From positions 56,974 to 120,973 of the forward strand of contig NZ_JAIZDB010000005.1 of the NCBI RefSeq assembly GCF_029533155.1: 64,000 bases of DNA. The letters are read 5' to 3'. Positions 26,701-35,441 of the stretch are shown in pieces (position 1 is the stretch's first letter; each line of letters begins with the position of its first letter). The notes below the pieces were generated by a model. That model was not told the DNA's origin, ran no database searches, and worked only from the letters and a program-made list of their open reading frames with translations. The DNA comes from Psychrobacillus antarcticus. Its GTDB lineage: Bacteria; Bacillota; Bacilli; Bacillales_A; Planococcaceae. Made by a program: the position numbers and the translations under genes.

Positions 26701-27522
26701 TTAAACCTCTGCTTGTACTTCCTCTACAGTTTGTTCAACCTCTAGTCGGGTCATTTTTTCTTTCCCGCTCTTCAGTGCTTTTAGTGTTTTGTGAGCAAGT
26801 GCAAGAGGCAATTTACAGAATAATAATATACTTTTCCGGTTGATACTCTTGATGTATTCATCGGCTTGCGCTAAATTGCCTTCTGCATACTCGAACATAT
26901 CGGCTCTTGTCCATCCTTCTGGGAAGAATTGTACGCCGCGCTCACTATCTTCATCTTTGTTTCGTAATATATTTACAGCCTGAAGTCCACGTCCGTATGC
27001 AATTGCTAAATCACGATCAGTATCAACGTCTGCACTCCACTTCCATAAATCCGACAGCATTACTCCAACTAGACCAGCAACATAATAGGTATACTCATCG
27101 AGATCTTCTTTGGTCTTAACTTGCCAGTTCTTATCTACCCATTTTGCCATACCTTCTGCCATTTCGCTCGTTGACTCTTTTACTTTGTCTACTAAATCAA
27201 CCGGACAAATTTCTAGCCAGTCGCCTAATCTCAATGAAACCGGTGGAAGAATTTCCTGAAATGGTACTACAAGCTGTTCATACTGTTTCTTATCAAACCC
27301 ATTTTGAAGCATTTTACTAGTAGCATGTAATAGTTCTTGTTTCTCCTGCGAACCTAATGACTCGTGATCTTCAATCTCATCTATCGCACGCATGCATAGA
27401 TAAGCAGAGGCAACCGCCTTTTTCAGATCAGGTTCTAAAAAAGTAATCGGGATATAAAAAGTCCTACTTGTTTTCTTTAGCATGTCCATCGCTTCTTTTT
27501 GTAACTTTGCTATTTCTTGCAT
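26701..27522 (-). CDS. Squalene/phytoene synthase family protein, YisP-like
   Basis: 273 residues of the head-to-head prenyl synthase fold. The first Asp-rich motif is intact (CMRAIDEIEDHE, residues about 43-54), but the second reads NILRNKDEDSERGVQFFP, with Asn in place of the first Asp of the usual RDxxED. In B. subtilis YisP, a homologue of this size, the enzyme was found to act as a farnesyl diphosphate phosphatase giving farnesol rather than making squalene. The same is likely here, since no carotenoid desaturase genes are near. Ribosome site AGGAGG. Confidence 0.82.
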   Translation of the reverse strand: MQEIAKLQKEAMDMLKKTSRTFYIPITFLEPDLKKAVASAYLCMRAIDEIEDHESLGSQEKQELLHATSKMLQNGFDKKQYEQLVVPFQEILPPVSLRLGDWLEICPVDLVDKVKESTSEMAEGMAKWVDKNWQVKTKEDLDEYTYYVAGLVGVMLSDLWKWSADVDTDRDLAIAYGRGLQAVNILRNKDEDSERGVQFFPEGWTRADMFEYAEGNLAQADEYIKSINRKSILLFCKLPLALAHKTLKALKSGKEKMTRLEVEQTVEEVQAEV

Positions 27523-27667
27523 GACTAGTCCTCCTTTTCAAACAATCAAGTCTCGGTGTAATTTCATCATTAAGTTAAATTCTATACTCTCTATTGTATC
27601 GGACTTTTGCTAAAAGATAAAATGACGACCATTTAACAGTAGATCATTGGTAAAAGAGACAACTATT

Positions 27668-28858
27668 TTATTTTCCGACGTTTTCCTTAAATATAGGCTT
27701 TTGTTCTTTCCAAAATAACGAAATGACAAAGCTAATCGCGAGTATAAACATTGCTAATATATATGGATAATCAATATGCACGTCAAATAATATCCCCGCC
27801 ATACTAGGTCCAATAATATTTCCTATACTCGTAAACGTAGAGTTTAGCCCTCCAACAAAGCCTTGCTCATTACCAGCTATTTTGGATAAATAAGTTGTCA
27901 ATGCTGGTCTCATTAAGTCGAACAACAAGAAAATCACAAAGGTTACGAGCAATATGGACCAGTATGCAGAAACCTTTATCATCGCAAAAATGAAAATGGT
28001 GGATACACCAATACAAATTTGAATCAATCTAATTTCCCCAATTTTCCCTACAACACGATCAAATGTCAGCACTTGGAATATAATTCCTAGGATACCACTT
28101 ACCGTGATGATTAAAGCAATATCCTTTGGCGTAAATCCATATTTATGATCTACAAAAAGGGAATACACTGTTTCAAAAGCAGCTAAACCGAAGCTAGATA
28201 CTAGAATGATAATCATCGGGATCAAATAAATTGGTTCCAATACTTTTCGAAAACGTGGTTTAACTGATTCTCCTTCTCTTTCTACACTAACTCTTTCAGG
28301 CTCCTTCAAAATAACTAGCGAAAATACTCCACCTAATATCCCTAGACCTCCGGCAACAAAAAAGGGAAGTCTAGTTCCATATTCCGCTAAAAAACCCCCA
28401 ATTCCTGGTCCAATGATAAATCCAGCACTGATTGCCGCAGCTACATAACCCATCGCTTTAGGTCTTTCTCTTAGACTTGTTACATCTGCAACAAAAGCTG
28501 TTACAGCTGGCATAATGAATGCTGCACTAACTCCTCCCAATATCCTAGATATATACAATACCTTCACATCTTGCCCAAGACCGAAGAGCATTTCCGATAC
28601 TCCAAATATGAACATACCAATTACAATAATTTTTTTTCGACCAATTGAATCCACCCATCTACCTGCAATTGGAGAGATTAACAACTGTGCGAATGCGAAA
28701 GCAGCAACTAAATAGCCCATCGTAGAGCCTTCTAAGCTCATCTCCCGCATTAATGTAGGCATAACAGGGATAATAAGTCCTACTCCTAAAAATACAATAA
28801 ATAAATTTACTAATACTAAATAAATCACCTTATTTAAACCACTTTTTCGAGAAACCAT
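27668..28858 (-). CDS. Bmr/Blt-type MFS multidrug efflux transporter
   Basis: About 396 residues, 12 membrane helices. Motif A is GRWVDSIGRKK after helix 2, and motif C of drug/proton antiporters is GFIIGPGIGGFLAEYG in helix 5. The layout and length match Bmr, Blt and NorA. The start at 28858 has AAGGAG 7 bases upstream. It lies directly after a MerR-type regulator gene, and its promoter (28897-28927) has the stretched 19-base spacer that MerR activators need, so drug-induced expression is likely. Confidence 0.9.
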   Translation of the reverse strand: MVSRKSGLNKVIYLVLVNLFIVFLGVGLIIPVMPTLMREMSLEGSTMGYLVAAFAFAQLLISPIAGRWVDSIGRKKIIVIGMFIFGVSEMLFGLGQDVKVLYISRILGGVSAAFIMPAVTAFVADVTSLRERPKAMGYVAAAISAGFIIGPGIGGFLAEYGTRLPFFVAGGLGILGGVFSLVILKEPERVSVEREGESVKPRFRKVLEPIYLIPMIIILVSSFGLAAFETVYSLFVDHKYGFTPKDIALIITVSGILGIIFQVLTFDRVVGKIGEIRLIQICIGVSTIFIFAMIKVSAYWSILLVTFVIFLLFDLMRPALTTYLSKIAGNEQGFVGGLNSTFTSIGNIIGPSMAGILFDVHIDYPYILAMFILAISFVISLFWKEQKPIFKENVGK

Positions 28859-28896
28859 GTTCAAACTCCTTCTATTTCAAATTCAGCATATGTATA

Positions 28897-28927
28897 AAAA
28901 TAAACCCTATAGTAACTGTAGGGTCAA
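28897..28927 (-). promoter_or_regulatory. MerR-type promoter with 19-base spacer
   Basis: On the minus strand TTGACC (28922-28927) and TATTTT (28897-28902) are 19 bases apart, with ACCCTA/TAGGGT arms inside the spacer. The -35 box overlaps the stop codon of the regulator gene. This is the classical BmrR-like architecture upstream of the MFS pump. Confidence 0.7.
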
Positions 28928-29763
28928 GCAGTTTGAATAGGTATCTTGAGTTCTACTAAAAATTCATCTTCTTTGGAAGCTGAATAATTTATCGGCATCC
29001 ACACATCATATACAATCGGATCTATGACTACATGGTACTTTTCTATATAGTCAATTAACTTCTGATAGCATTCAACATATTCATTGTCCTTTAAAACAAA
29101 TGAAATGCTAAGATAGTCACCAGCAGGTAATACACCAATTTCTACATCTTCGTATTTTTCTTCAAAATCTTTATTCGTTACAATATACGTAAATAGATAA
29201 TCATAGTTAATGTCATTTAGATATTCATACTTTTGGAAAGGAAATGCTCCACCATACAATGTATCAAATATGCTTCCTTCCTCTTCTAACACTTTACTAA
29301 TACGTCCAAATTCCCTATTGGGAATATCCTCGACTTTCATATTATGTGTCTTAATCTTTACTATTCTTTGTACGGGTAAACTCTTTCTGCTGACGATCAT
29401 CATATTTGGCTCTAACACAAAAGACTGTATTTGCTCTTTTTTCCTCTGTAATACTTGCTTCGTTTTGCTCAACCTTTGAAACTGTTCTTCTATTCTTTTT
29501 TCTTGGTTCTCTAGATATATTACTAGCTCTTCAGGTTTTAACGTTAAGGCTGATTTAACTTCTTCTAGAGACAATCCAAGATATTTTAACGATTTAATAA
29601 TATCCAAATAATACAGTTGGGTATTTTGGTAGTATCTATATCGATTGTTTGAATTAACCTCGCATGGTTTAAATAAGTTGATCTGATCATAGTATCGTAA
29701 AGTTTGAATCGATATATTGCTTAGCTTTGCTACTTCACCTATAGTCAAATAATGAATCTTCAA
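28924..29763 (-). CDS. MerR family regulator, BmrR/BltR type
   Basis: 279 residues: an N-terminal MerR winged helix (LTIGEVAKLSNISIQTLRYYDQINLF, residues about 5-30), a coiled-coil dimer helix (about 75-118) and a C-terminal GyrI-like effector domain (about 120-279). It would bind hydrophobic cations and activate the pump gene that follows. The TTG at 29763 is chosen because GAGGGG lies just upstream. The regulator and pump are on one strand, with the pump promoter inside the regulator's 3' end. Confidence 0.9.
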   Translation of the reverse strand: MKIHYLTIGEVAKLSNISIQTLRYYDQINLFKPCEVNSNNRYRYYQNTQLYYLDIIKSLKYLGLSLEEVKSALTLKPEELVIYLENQEKRIEEQFQRLSKTKQVLQRKKEQIQSFVLEPNMMIVSRKSLPVQRIVKIKTHNMKVEDIPNREFGRISKVLEEEGSIFDTLYGGAFPFQKYEYLNDINYDYLFTYIVTNKDFEEKYEDVEIGVLPAGDYLSISFVLKDNEYVECYQKLIDYIEKYHVVIDPIVYDVWMPINYSASKEDEFLVELKIPIQTA

Positions 29764-29967
29764 ATAATCCCCTCGTTTCTGCCCAAGCAATTTTTTCGTA
29801 TTTTAAGCTTCATTATATAGTACCCCCATTACACCATTCAAATTCAAGAATTGAAACCTCTTTTGTAGACAATGTAGTTTAATAATCTTTAAGTTAAGTG
29901 GATCAAGAATAAATAGAAGGGATATATGTTTAGTAGAAAAACAAAAATTACTTTAGAAGGTTTTCAA

Positions 29968-30210
29968 ATGGCTAAAGAGCTGCCCGAGATGCCAATGATT
30001 GATGATTTGGCAATTGCTACCGATTTACTTGTTACATCAAAGGCAGCAGTACGAAATCTAGCTCTTGCGATTACCGAAACTGCTACACCTTCTGTAAAAA
30101 AAATATTAAGACTTGAACTAGATAATGCTATTGATACACACGATAAAATTTCTCAATACATGATTAAGAATGAAATGTATCATGCCTATGATGTAAAGGA
30201 ACCAATATAA
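29968..30210 (+). CDS. CotF-like spore coat protein
   Basis: 80 residues from the ATG at 29968 (AGAAGG site); an alternative ATG at 29926 also has AGAAGGG and adds 14 residues. The sequence DDLAIATDLLVTSKAAVRNLA and HDKISQYMIKNEMYHAYD fits the Coat_F domain of short spore coat proteins. It supports an endospore-forming host. It ends before the terminator at 30283. Confidence 0.75.
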   Translation: MAKELPEMPMIDDLAIATDLLVTSKAAVRNLALAITETATPSVKKILRLELDNAIDTHDKISQYMIKNEMYHAYDVKEPI

Positions 30211-30282
30211 CATGACCTTGAAAAAACTGATATTGCTCTTAAAATGACTAAAAGTAAAAAAATAGCAAAATAATCTACACAT

Positions 30283-30317
30283 AAAATCTATCCCTAAAAT
30301 CCTGGGATAGATTTTTT
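30283..30317 (+). terminator. Intrinsic terminator after coat gene
   Basis: AAAATCTATCCC (30283-30294) pairs with GGGATAGATTTT (30304-30315), followed by T residues. Confidence 0.85.
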
Positions 30318-30326
30318 ATATTATTC

Positions 30327-31985
30327 TTATTCAATTCCTTGAATCGTCAGCTCTTTTACAGGCATGAAAAGTTCCCCCGTGTTTAAGAACGTCACTTGTA
30401 CCTTATCACCTTCTTGCATATAAACTGCAAGGGGGGCAACTTCGGAAGATACAATATAACTTTGTTTGTCATCTAATAGGAACGATACTTGCGTAAAGTC
30501 ACCCACACGTTCTTTAAAGACACGTACAATCGTACCTGCTATCGATTTCTCTTCGGCATTGGAGCTACCATCTACGGAACTTCCCCCGCGCTGGATGGCT
30601 GTTTTATAAAGTTTTAGTGCTTCATTTGGCGTGTTTCCATATACAGAGATTTCTGGATTTGCAGCTGATACGATAAAGTAATTTTGCAAGAATCCATTAG
30701 AGTCTAGTACCGGCGTTAACCAACTAGCTTCTCCATAGAAGTTGTACAATACCGGCATCTCGCCAGACCATTTCTTTTCGATAAATTTCTTTTCAATAAT
30801 TTGGAGTGCTCCTTGAGAATCCATATAAGAATCCTCTAGATTTCCGGTATAGAAAGTAGCCTCACCTGTTCGACCATCCGTTAAAGAGTAACCAAGCATC
30901 GAGTCTACTCCCTCTTTCGGGCTCGTAAAGTCTGTGAAGTAATACATTTGCCCGTCTTCTGCGAAAATTGGACTTACATTTGCTTCCGTTCCTTCATCAG
31001 ATGGTAGTCTCACATCTTTTTTACCAAATAGACTATTGATAAATCCATGTACATAATTACCGAAATAGCTATTTTGCAAGCTCACCGCTTCCGGTGAAAC
31101 TGCTCCATCTATAAACGTTGGTACATCGGCAATCTCATAGGAATCTGTCTGACCTGTAGCTGGATCAACCACTACTATTCCTTTTACCTCAAATCCATTT
31201 CGTGCAGAGATGAAACTACCATAGGATCTGATGTAAAATGGTTTTCCATCCTCATCAATTTCTAACTGAGGATCCCCATAGAAAATTTTAGTTGGATGCT
31301 TCATACGCATATGTCTTTCTAAGTTTTTATGGAAAAAAGAAGATGGTGTATAGCTCATGTCCGCATCTATAAATTTGGGATTATCCGATGAGTCGGTTGC
31401 ACTCATAGTAAAGTAACCCGGTGTTACATCTCCATTCCACCACTTGAAGAGTCCGGAAAATTCTACTGGAGCAATATAAACATACTCCTCTTTTACCTTT
31501 TGAATTTGTAAATTACCTAATTCATAATAACTCGTATTAGGTACTTGCCCAAATGCTTTTTTCATTTTATTACGTGCAAATTGTGGTGGCACACTTGCAG
31601 GTGTCTTCGTTTCGTCAAATGCTTCAATTTCTACCTCTTGTTGCATTTCTGCCACTTTAAACTTTTCGTCTGCGTTCCAAAATGGCGCCGTTAACATGAA
31701 GATGGCTAATACTAAGCTTCCTAGGAACAGAATACCTTTTGCTTTTTGCTCTTTTCCTTTAGATAGTGACATCCCTGCTAATGTTGCAATAACTAGCAAT
31801 GGCCATAACGCTGTCCAATTACGATCTAAGTTCGTTACGTAATATATAATTGCGAGTACGATAAAAGTTAAAATCGACAGACCAATGATGGAAGTTACCA
31901 TGTCTTTTCTTTTAGCTGTCAACGGGACTACTAACAATGCGGTAAGAATCGCTGCAACTGCCGAAATAATAAATACTGTGGTCAT
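30327..31985 (-). CDS. Large hypothetical membrane protein with extracytoplasmic domain
   Basis: 552 residues. Four hydrophobic helices lie in the first 115 residues, then a long soluble part with repeated beta-rich blocks. Those blocks read like a sensor or enzyme exodomain (SYYELGNLQIQKVKEEYVYIAPVEFSG, PGYFTMSATDSSDNPKF, GQMYYFTDFTSP). The last 60 residues (IAGTIVRVFKERVGDFTQVSFLLDD) resemble an OB-like fold. No family or catalytic motif recognised. ATG start; the gene is alone on its strand segment. Confidence 0.75.
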   Translation of the reverse strand: MTTVFIISAVAAILTALLVVPLTAKRKDMVTSIIGLSILTFIVLAIIYYVTNLDRNWTALWPLLVIATLAGMSLSKGKEQKAKGILFLGSLVLAIFMLTAPFWNADEKFKVAEMQQEVEIEAFDETKTPASVPPQFARNKMKKAFGQVPNTSYYELGNLQIQKVKEEYVYIAPVEFSGLFKWWNGDVTPGYFTMSATDSSDNPKFIDADMSYTPSSFFHKNLERHMRMKHPTKIFYGDPQLEIDEDGKPFYIRSYGSFISARNGFEVKGIVVVDPATGQTDSYEIADVPTFIDGAVSPEAVSLQNSYFGNYVHGFINSLFGKKDVRLPSDEGTEANVSPIFAEDGQMYYFTDFTSPKEGVDSMLGYSLTDGRTGEATFYTGNLEDSYMDSQGALQIIEKKFIEKKWSGEMPVLYNFYGEASWLTPVLDSNGFLQNYFIVSAANPEISVYGNTPNEALKLYKTAIQRGGSSVDGSSNAEEKSIAGTIVRVFKERVGDFTQVSFLLDDKQSYIVSSEVAPLAVYMQEGDKVQVTFLNTGELFMPVKELTIQGIE

Positions 31986-32124
31986 CCTATCAAACCCTCT
32001 TTCTCTTTTTCTGTATAGTTATTTTACGGATGAGAAGGCAAATGGTTTCACAACAAAAGACTGGCAATCCTTAGGATAAATTTATGCAATTCTTACTAAG
32101 CTAAAAAATTAGTGTAAGCTCTCA

Positions 32125-33354
32125 CTAGATATTTGCAGTGACAGGACAATCCTTCTCTTTTACCCTAAAGCTCTTTCTCCATGATGCAACTACGAGGAAC
32201 AAAGAAACCATTAAAATCCCACTTAACACAATAAAGCAATAAATGATAAGATCGGAGGATACCATTTCAGTAAACAGAGCGAGTAATAGAATTCTGATTA
32301 AAAGACCTAATGTACGAAACAAACTATCGACTCTCCCTATTATGTTGTTAGGAATTTGGTCCATTAAGAAAGAGTTTCTAGCGACCCTAGCACTGCTATT
32401 GCCTATCGCTAAAAACAGCATCAATGACAGATAAACCGGTAAATCAACGAAGACAATTAATGATATAGCTATCGTATAAACCAAAACCCCGAAGATAATC
32501 GTCTTTTCATTTCCAAATTTACTTGATAATGTAGGTACGAAAACCCCTGCAATTATTGCTCCTATTGCATAAATCATTCCTTCAATTCCATAAACACTTG
32601 CATCCGCTTTAAATACATCTACTAAATAGACAGGGAATAAATAATTCGTTAACATCACCCCTATAAAAGGCATGAAAGAAAACAACAGAAAAATAAACAC
32701 GGAAGGACGAGCCAACATATATCTAATTCCTTCGCTTGCTTGTGATTTAACATCTTTTTCTGTCTTTTCAATGGATAATCTAACATACGGTAACTTTAAG
32801 TAAAAATAGATGGCAGCACCATAAGATATCGTATTTAGTAACAGGATATAGTGCAAATCCCACTTCATCAATAAGATACTAGCTAAAGCACCCGCGATCA
32901 TACTTGATAGTTGTCCTTGTACTTCCATCGTTCCATTTAAGGATTTATATTGGTCCTTCGTAAATATTTCTTGATTTAAAGCAAACATCGTTGGATAAAA
33001 AATAGTGTAATATAAACTACCTATTATATAAATAATCGTATAATGCCAAATTTCATATGATAAGCCAATAAAACCTATGAGGGAAAATATACTCAATAGA
33101 GAAAAGCATACGATTTCGCTAATTATTAATAATTTCTTTCGAGATACTTTGTCCACCAGGTTCCCTATAAATGGCGTAAGGATAAAACTTAAAATGGTCA
33201 TACCAATCGTTATATAACCGAATACCTTATTGCCATTATCACTTGATACAAGCATCCAAGGTATCGCAATCATCGTTATTCCTGATCCAATGGAGGAAGC
33301 AATATTAGCAGAAACAATGAGACGAAATCGGGAGTCATTGTATAGATTTTTCAT
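32125..33354 (-). CDS. MFS transporter (MFS_3/EntS-like)
   Basis: About 409 residues with 12 helices and a motif A-like loop GNLVDKVSRKKLL. Fold and motifs place it with the MFS_3 group that includes the enterobactin exporter and macrolide efflux proteins. Substrate unknown. The start is the ATG at 33354, 7 bases after AAGGGGT; the GTG at 33363 overlaps the ribosome site. Monocistronic. Confidence 0.88.
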   Translation of the reverse strand: MKNLYNDSRFRLIVSANIASSIGSGITMIAIPWMLVSSDNGNKVFGYITIGMTILSFILTPFIGNLVDKVSRKKLLIISEIVCFSLLSIFSLIGFIGLSYEIWHYTIIYIIGSLYYTIFYPTMFALNQEIFTKDQYKSLNGTMEVQGQLSSMIAGALASILLMKWDLHYILLLNTISYGAAIYFYLKLPYVRLSIEKTEKDVKSQASEGIRYMLARPSVFIFLLFSFMPFIGVMLTNYLFPVYLVDVFKADASVYGIEGMIYAIGAIIAGVFVPTLSSKFGNEKTIIFGVLVYTIAISLIVFVDLPVYLSLMLFLAIGNSSARVARNSFLMDQIPNNIIGRVDSLFRTLGLLIRILLLALFTEMVSSDLIIYCFIVLSGILMVSLFLVVASWRKSFRVKEKDCPVTANI

Positions 33355-33497
33355 TTGAAACACCCCTTAACTTATTCTTGTTATTTCACTATAATTGAAA
33401 ATTCAGCTTTTTAGTTCAGTCATAGGTCTTGAGTCTTCCTCATACATTCGACGGAATAAGTGGAATAGAATTCCTAGAGTTATAAAAGTTCATACAG

Positions 33498-33534
33498 AAA
33501 AAGCCACTCAGTGAGTTTAATCACCAAGTGGCTT
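33498..33534 (-). terminator. Intrinsic terminator of the epimerase operon
   Basis: Read on the minus strand, AAGCCACT pairs with AGTGGCTT with an inner GGTGA/TCACT stem, followed by TTTTC. Confidence 0.8.
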
Positions 33535-33538
33535 GAGT

Positions 33539-34228
33539 CTAAATGTATGTTCCTTTTTCCTCATAGACTACATACCATGTATTCTCTTTTTGGAAAATAG
33601 CTGTACCGATCCAACCATCCGCAATTAGTTGCTGTTGTTTTTCAATGGCATCCATAGGAATTTCTAAACAGTTTTCTCCGTTAGTACGATTCACATGAAG
33701 TTTTTTATAAAATACGTATCGTAGCATACCTCCGTATTTATTCTTTAATGCGCCCATTACCATTCCTTGGCTTAGTTTATCCTTTAAGCTAGCAATATTG
33801 AATGGTGCAACTGTTGCACATATATGTGTATAGGAGGAAGCATCTAGTATTTCCATAACGATCACGCCAAGTTTCTTTTGTAAGCCAAATCCTCGATAAT
33901 AAGGATGAACATTCGTAATTTCTTGATAAATGACCTGCTCAAGCTGCTCTTTTGAAAGACCAATATCATATCCTAAATGATCATCATCGATTGGTGGTAA
34001 TGCTAACGCTCGGAAAGCGATTAGTTCATTGTCTACAAATGCTCCAATCATTAAATTGCGAGCTAATAAATCTTCAAATTCTTCCAATGTTAGTGGAGAT
34101 AAAAAGCTGTCACTTTCCATCGTTCGTAAAACAACTTGCTGTAAACTTAAAATACTATCCAGATGCTCGAGAGTCAATACTCGAACAATATATTCTTCTT
34201 CTCCAAGTTTACCTTTCCATTCTTTCAT
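33539..34228 (-). CDS. GNAT family N-acetyltransferase
   Basis: 229 residues. The acetyl-CoA motif A corresponds to ITNVHPYYRGFGLQKKLGVIVME (R/Q-x-x-G-x-G/A type) in the middle, with a beta-strand and motif B region HICATVAPFNIASLKDKLSQG. It acetylates an unknown amine. The ATG follows AGAGGAAG. It starts 16 bases after the dipeptide-epimerase stop, so the two are co-transcribed; a role on peptides or amino acids is plausible. Confidence 0.85.
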   Translation of the reverse strand: MKEWKGKLGEEEYIVRVLTLEHLDSILSLQQVVLRTMESDSFLSPLTLEEFEDLLARNLMIGAFVDNELIAFRALALPPIDDDHLGYDIGLSKEQLEQVIYQEITNVHPYYRGFGLQKKLGVIVMEILDASSYTHICATVAPFNIASLKDKLSQGMVMGALKNKYGGMLRYVFYKKLHVNRTNGENCLEIPMDAIEKQQQLIADGWIGTAIFQKENTWYVVYEEKGTYI

Positions 34229-34244
34229 GCAAATACACTTCCTC

Positions 34245-35357
34245 TTAAATTGTTACTTTTGTAGAGAACTTCGTTAACTCTTGAAGGATCTTTTCATCTA
34301 CATCGATTCCTAGTCCAGGACGTTCATTTAATTGTATAAATGGAACGTCATAATGTAAATCCCCAACATCTTTAGAGAATTTTAATGGACCTGTTAGCTC
34401 TACACTAGTAAACACTTTCTTAGAAAATGCTACTTGAAAACCTGCTGAAGATCCAATAGAGGATTCCACCATAGAACCGATTTGACACTCGATGCCTGCC
34501 ATCTCTGCCATATGGGCTAGTTTCATAGCCGGATAAATCCCGCCACATTTCATCAGTTTAATATTCACTTTATGTGCAGCCTGTTTTTCAATTAACTCAC
34601 GCATATCTCGAAAGCTTCGCAAGCCTTCATCCATCATAAGAGGAGTATTTGTTTTTGCCTTTACTTCTACCATTCCATTGAAGTCATCAGCTATTACCGG
34701 CTGCTCTAACCAATCTAGCCCTTCTTTTTCTAACTGACGCATAGCCATAATGGTAGTAGCACTATTTTTCCAGCCTTGATTTACATCTACACGAATAGCA
34801 ATGTCTTCTCCTACTTTTGCACGCACTGCTTGAATACGTTTCACATCAACCTGTACGTCTGTTCCGACCTTCATCTTAAAGGAGGAATATCCTTCTTTTA
34901 TTCTTCTCGCTGCTTCTTCTGCCATATCATCTGGGTTTCCGATACTTAATACATGCGTGACGGGGAACTTTTCGTGATAGCGTCCACCTAGTAATTGGTA
35001 AACAGGAACACCAAGTTTTTTTCCTGCCAAATCGTAGCACGCAATATCAATTGCCGCTTTTGCTGCAGGTGCTTGATAAACAGCCTTATTCATTTTTTCA
35101 TGTAAGCGCTCAAACTCCATAGGATTTTCGCCAATTACAGCTGGAGCTAACGTATATTTCAATAATGCATACGTACTTTCCCAAGTCTCACCTGTCACAT
35201 GCTCATCGGCAACAGCTTCTCCGTAACCTACTAAACCATCATCTGTTGTGAGCTTTACAATAATAGATGGCATATCATCATAAGTATGGTAACTTATGAT
35301 AAATGGATCGACTAGAGGTAATCTAATTGCGTAAATATCTATTTCTTTAATTTTCAT
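34245..35357 (-). CDS. Enolase-superfamily dipeptide epimerase
   Basis: 370 residues of the mandelate racemase/muconate-lactonizing fold. Catalytic Lys-x-Lys is FKMKVG, metal ligands are in IRVDVNQGW, WLEQPV and MMDEGL, and the second catalytic lysine is in KVNIKLMKCGG. This MLE-type pattern fits L-Ala-D/L-Glu-type dipeptide epimerases, which invert a residue of peptidoglycan-derived or other dipeptides. The exact dipeptide is not certain. It heads the operon with the GNAT gene and is divergent from a regulator at 35442. Confidence 0.85.
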   Translation of the reverse strand: MKIKEIDIYAIRLPLVDPFIISYHTYDDMPSIIVKLTTDDGLVGYGEAVADEHVTGETWESTYALLKYTLAPAVIGENPMEFERLHEKMNKAVYQAPAAKAAIDIACYDLAGKKLGVPVYQLLGGRYHEKFPVTHVLSIGNPDDMAEEAARRIKEGYSSFKMKVGTDVQVDVKRIQAVRAKVGEDIAIRVDVNQGWKNSATTIMAMRQLEKEGLDWLEQPVIADDFNGMVEVKAKTNTPLMMDEGLRSFRDMRELIEKQAAHKVNIKLMKCGGIYPAMKLAHMAEMAGIECQIGSMVESSIGSSAGFQVAFSKKVFTSVELTGPLKFSKDVGDLHYDVPFIQLNERPGLGIDVDEKILQELTKFSTKVTI

Positions 35358-35395
35358 GTGAATTCCCTACTCTCTTTACATTCTGAATTAGATTC

Positions 35396-35426
35396 GTTAT
35401 AGTTGTCGTTAAATAGTCGCTAAAAG
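35396..35426 (-). promoter_or_regulatory. Epimerase promoter with tandem direct-repeat operator
   Basis: On the minus strand TTAGCG (35418-35423) and TATAAC (35396-35401) are 16 bases apart. On the plus strand the same DNA reads GTCGTTAAATA then GTCGCTAAAAG (35405-35426), an 11-base direct repeat, preceded by a third weaker copy at 35393. A near-identical promoter lies in front of nhaC (38617-38648). Confidence 0.55.
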
Positions 35427-35441
35427 AATAAGGGGTGTCCA

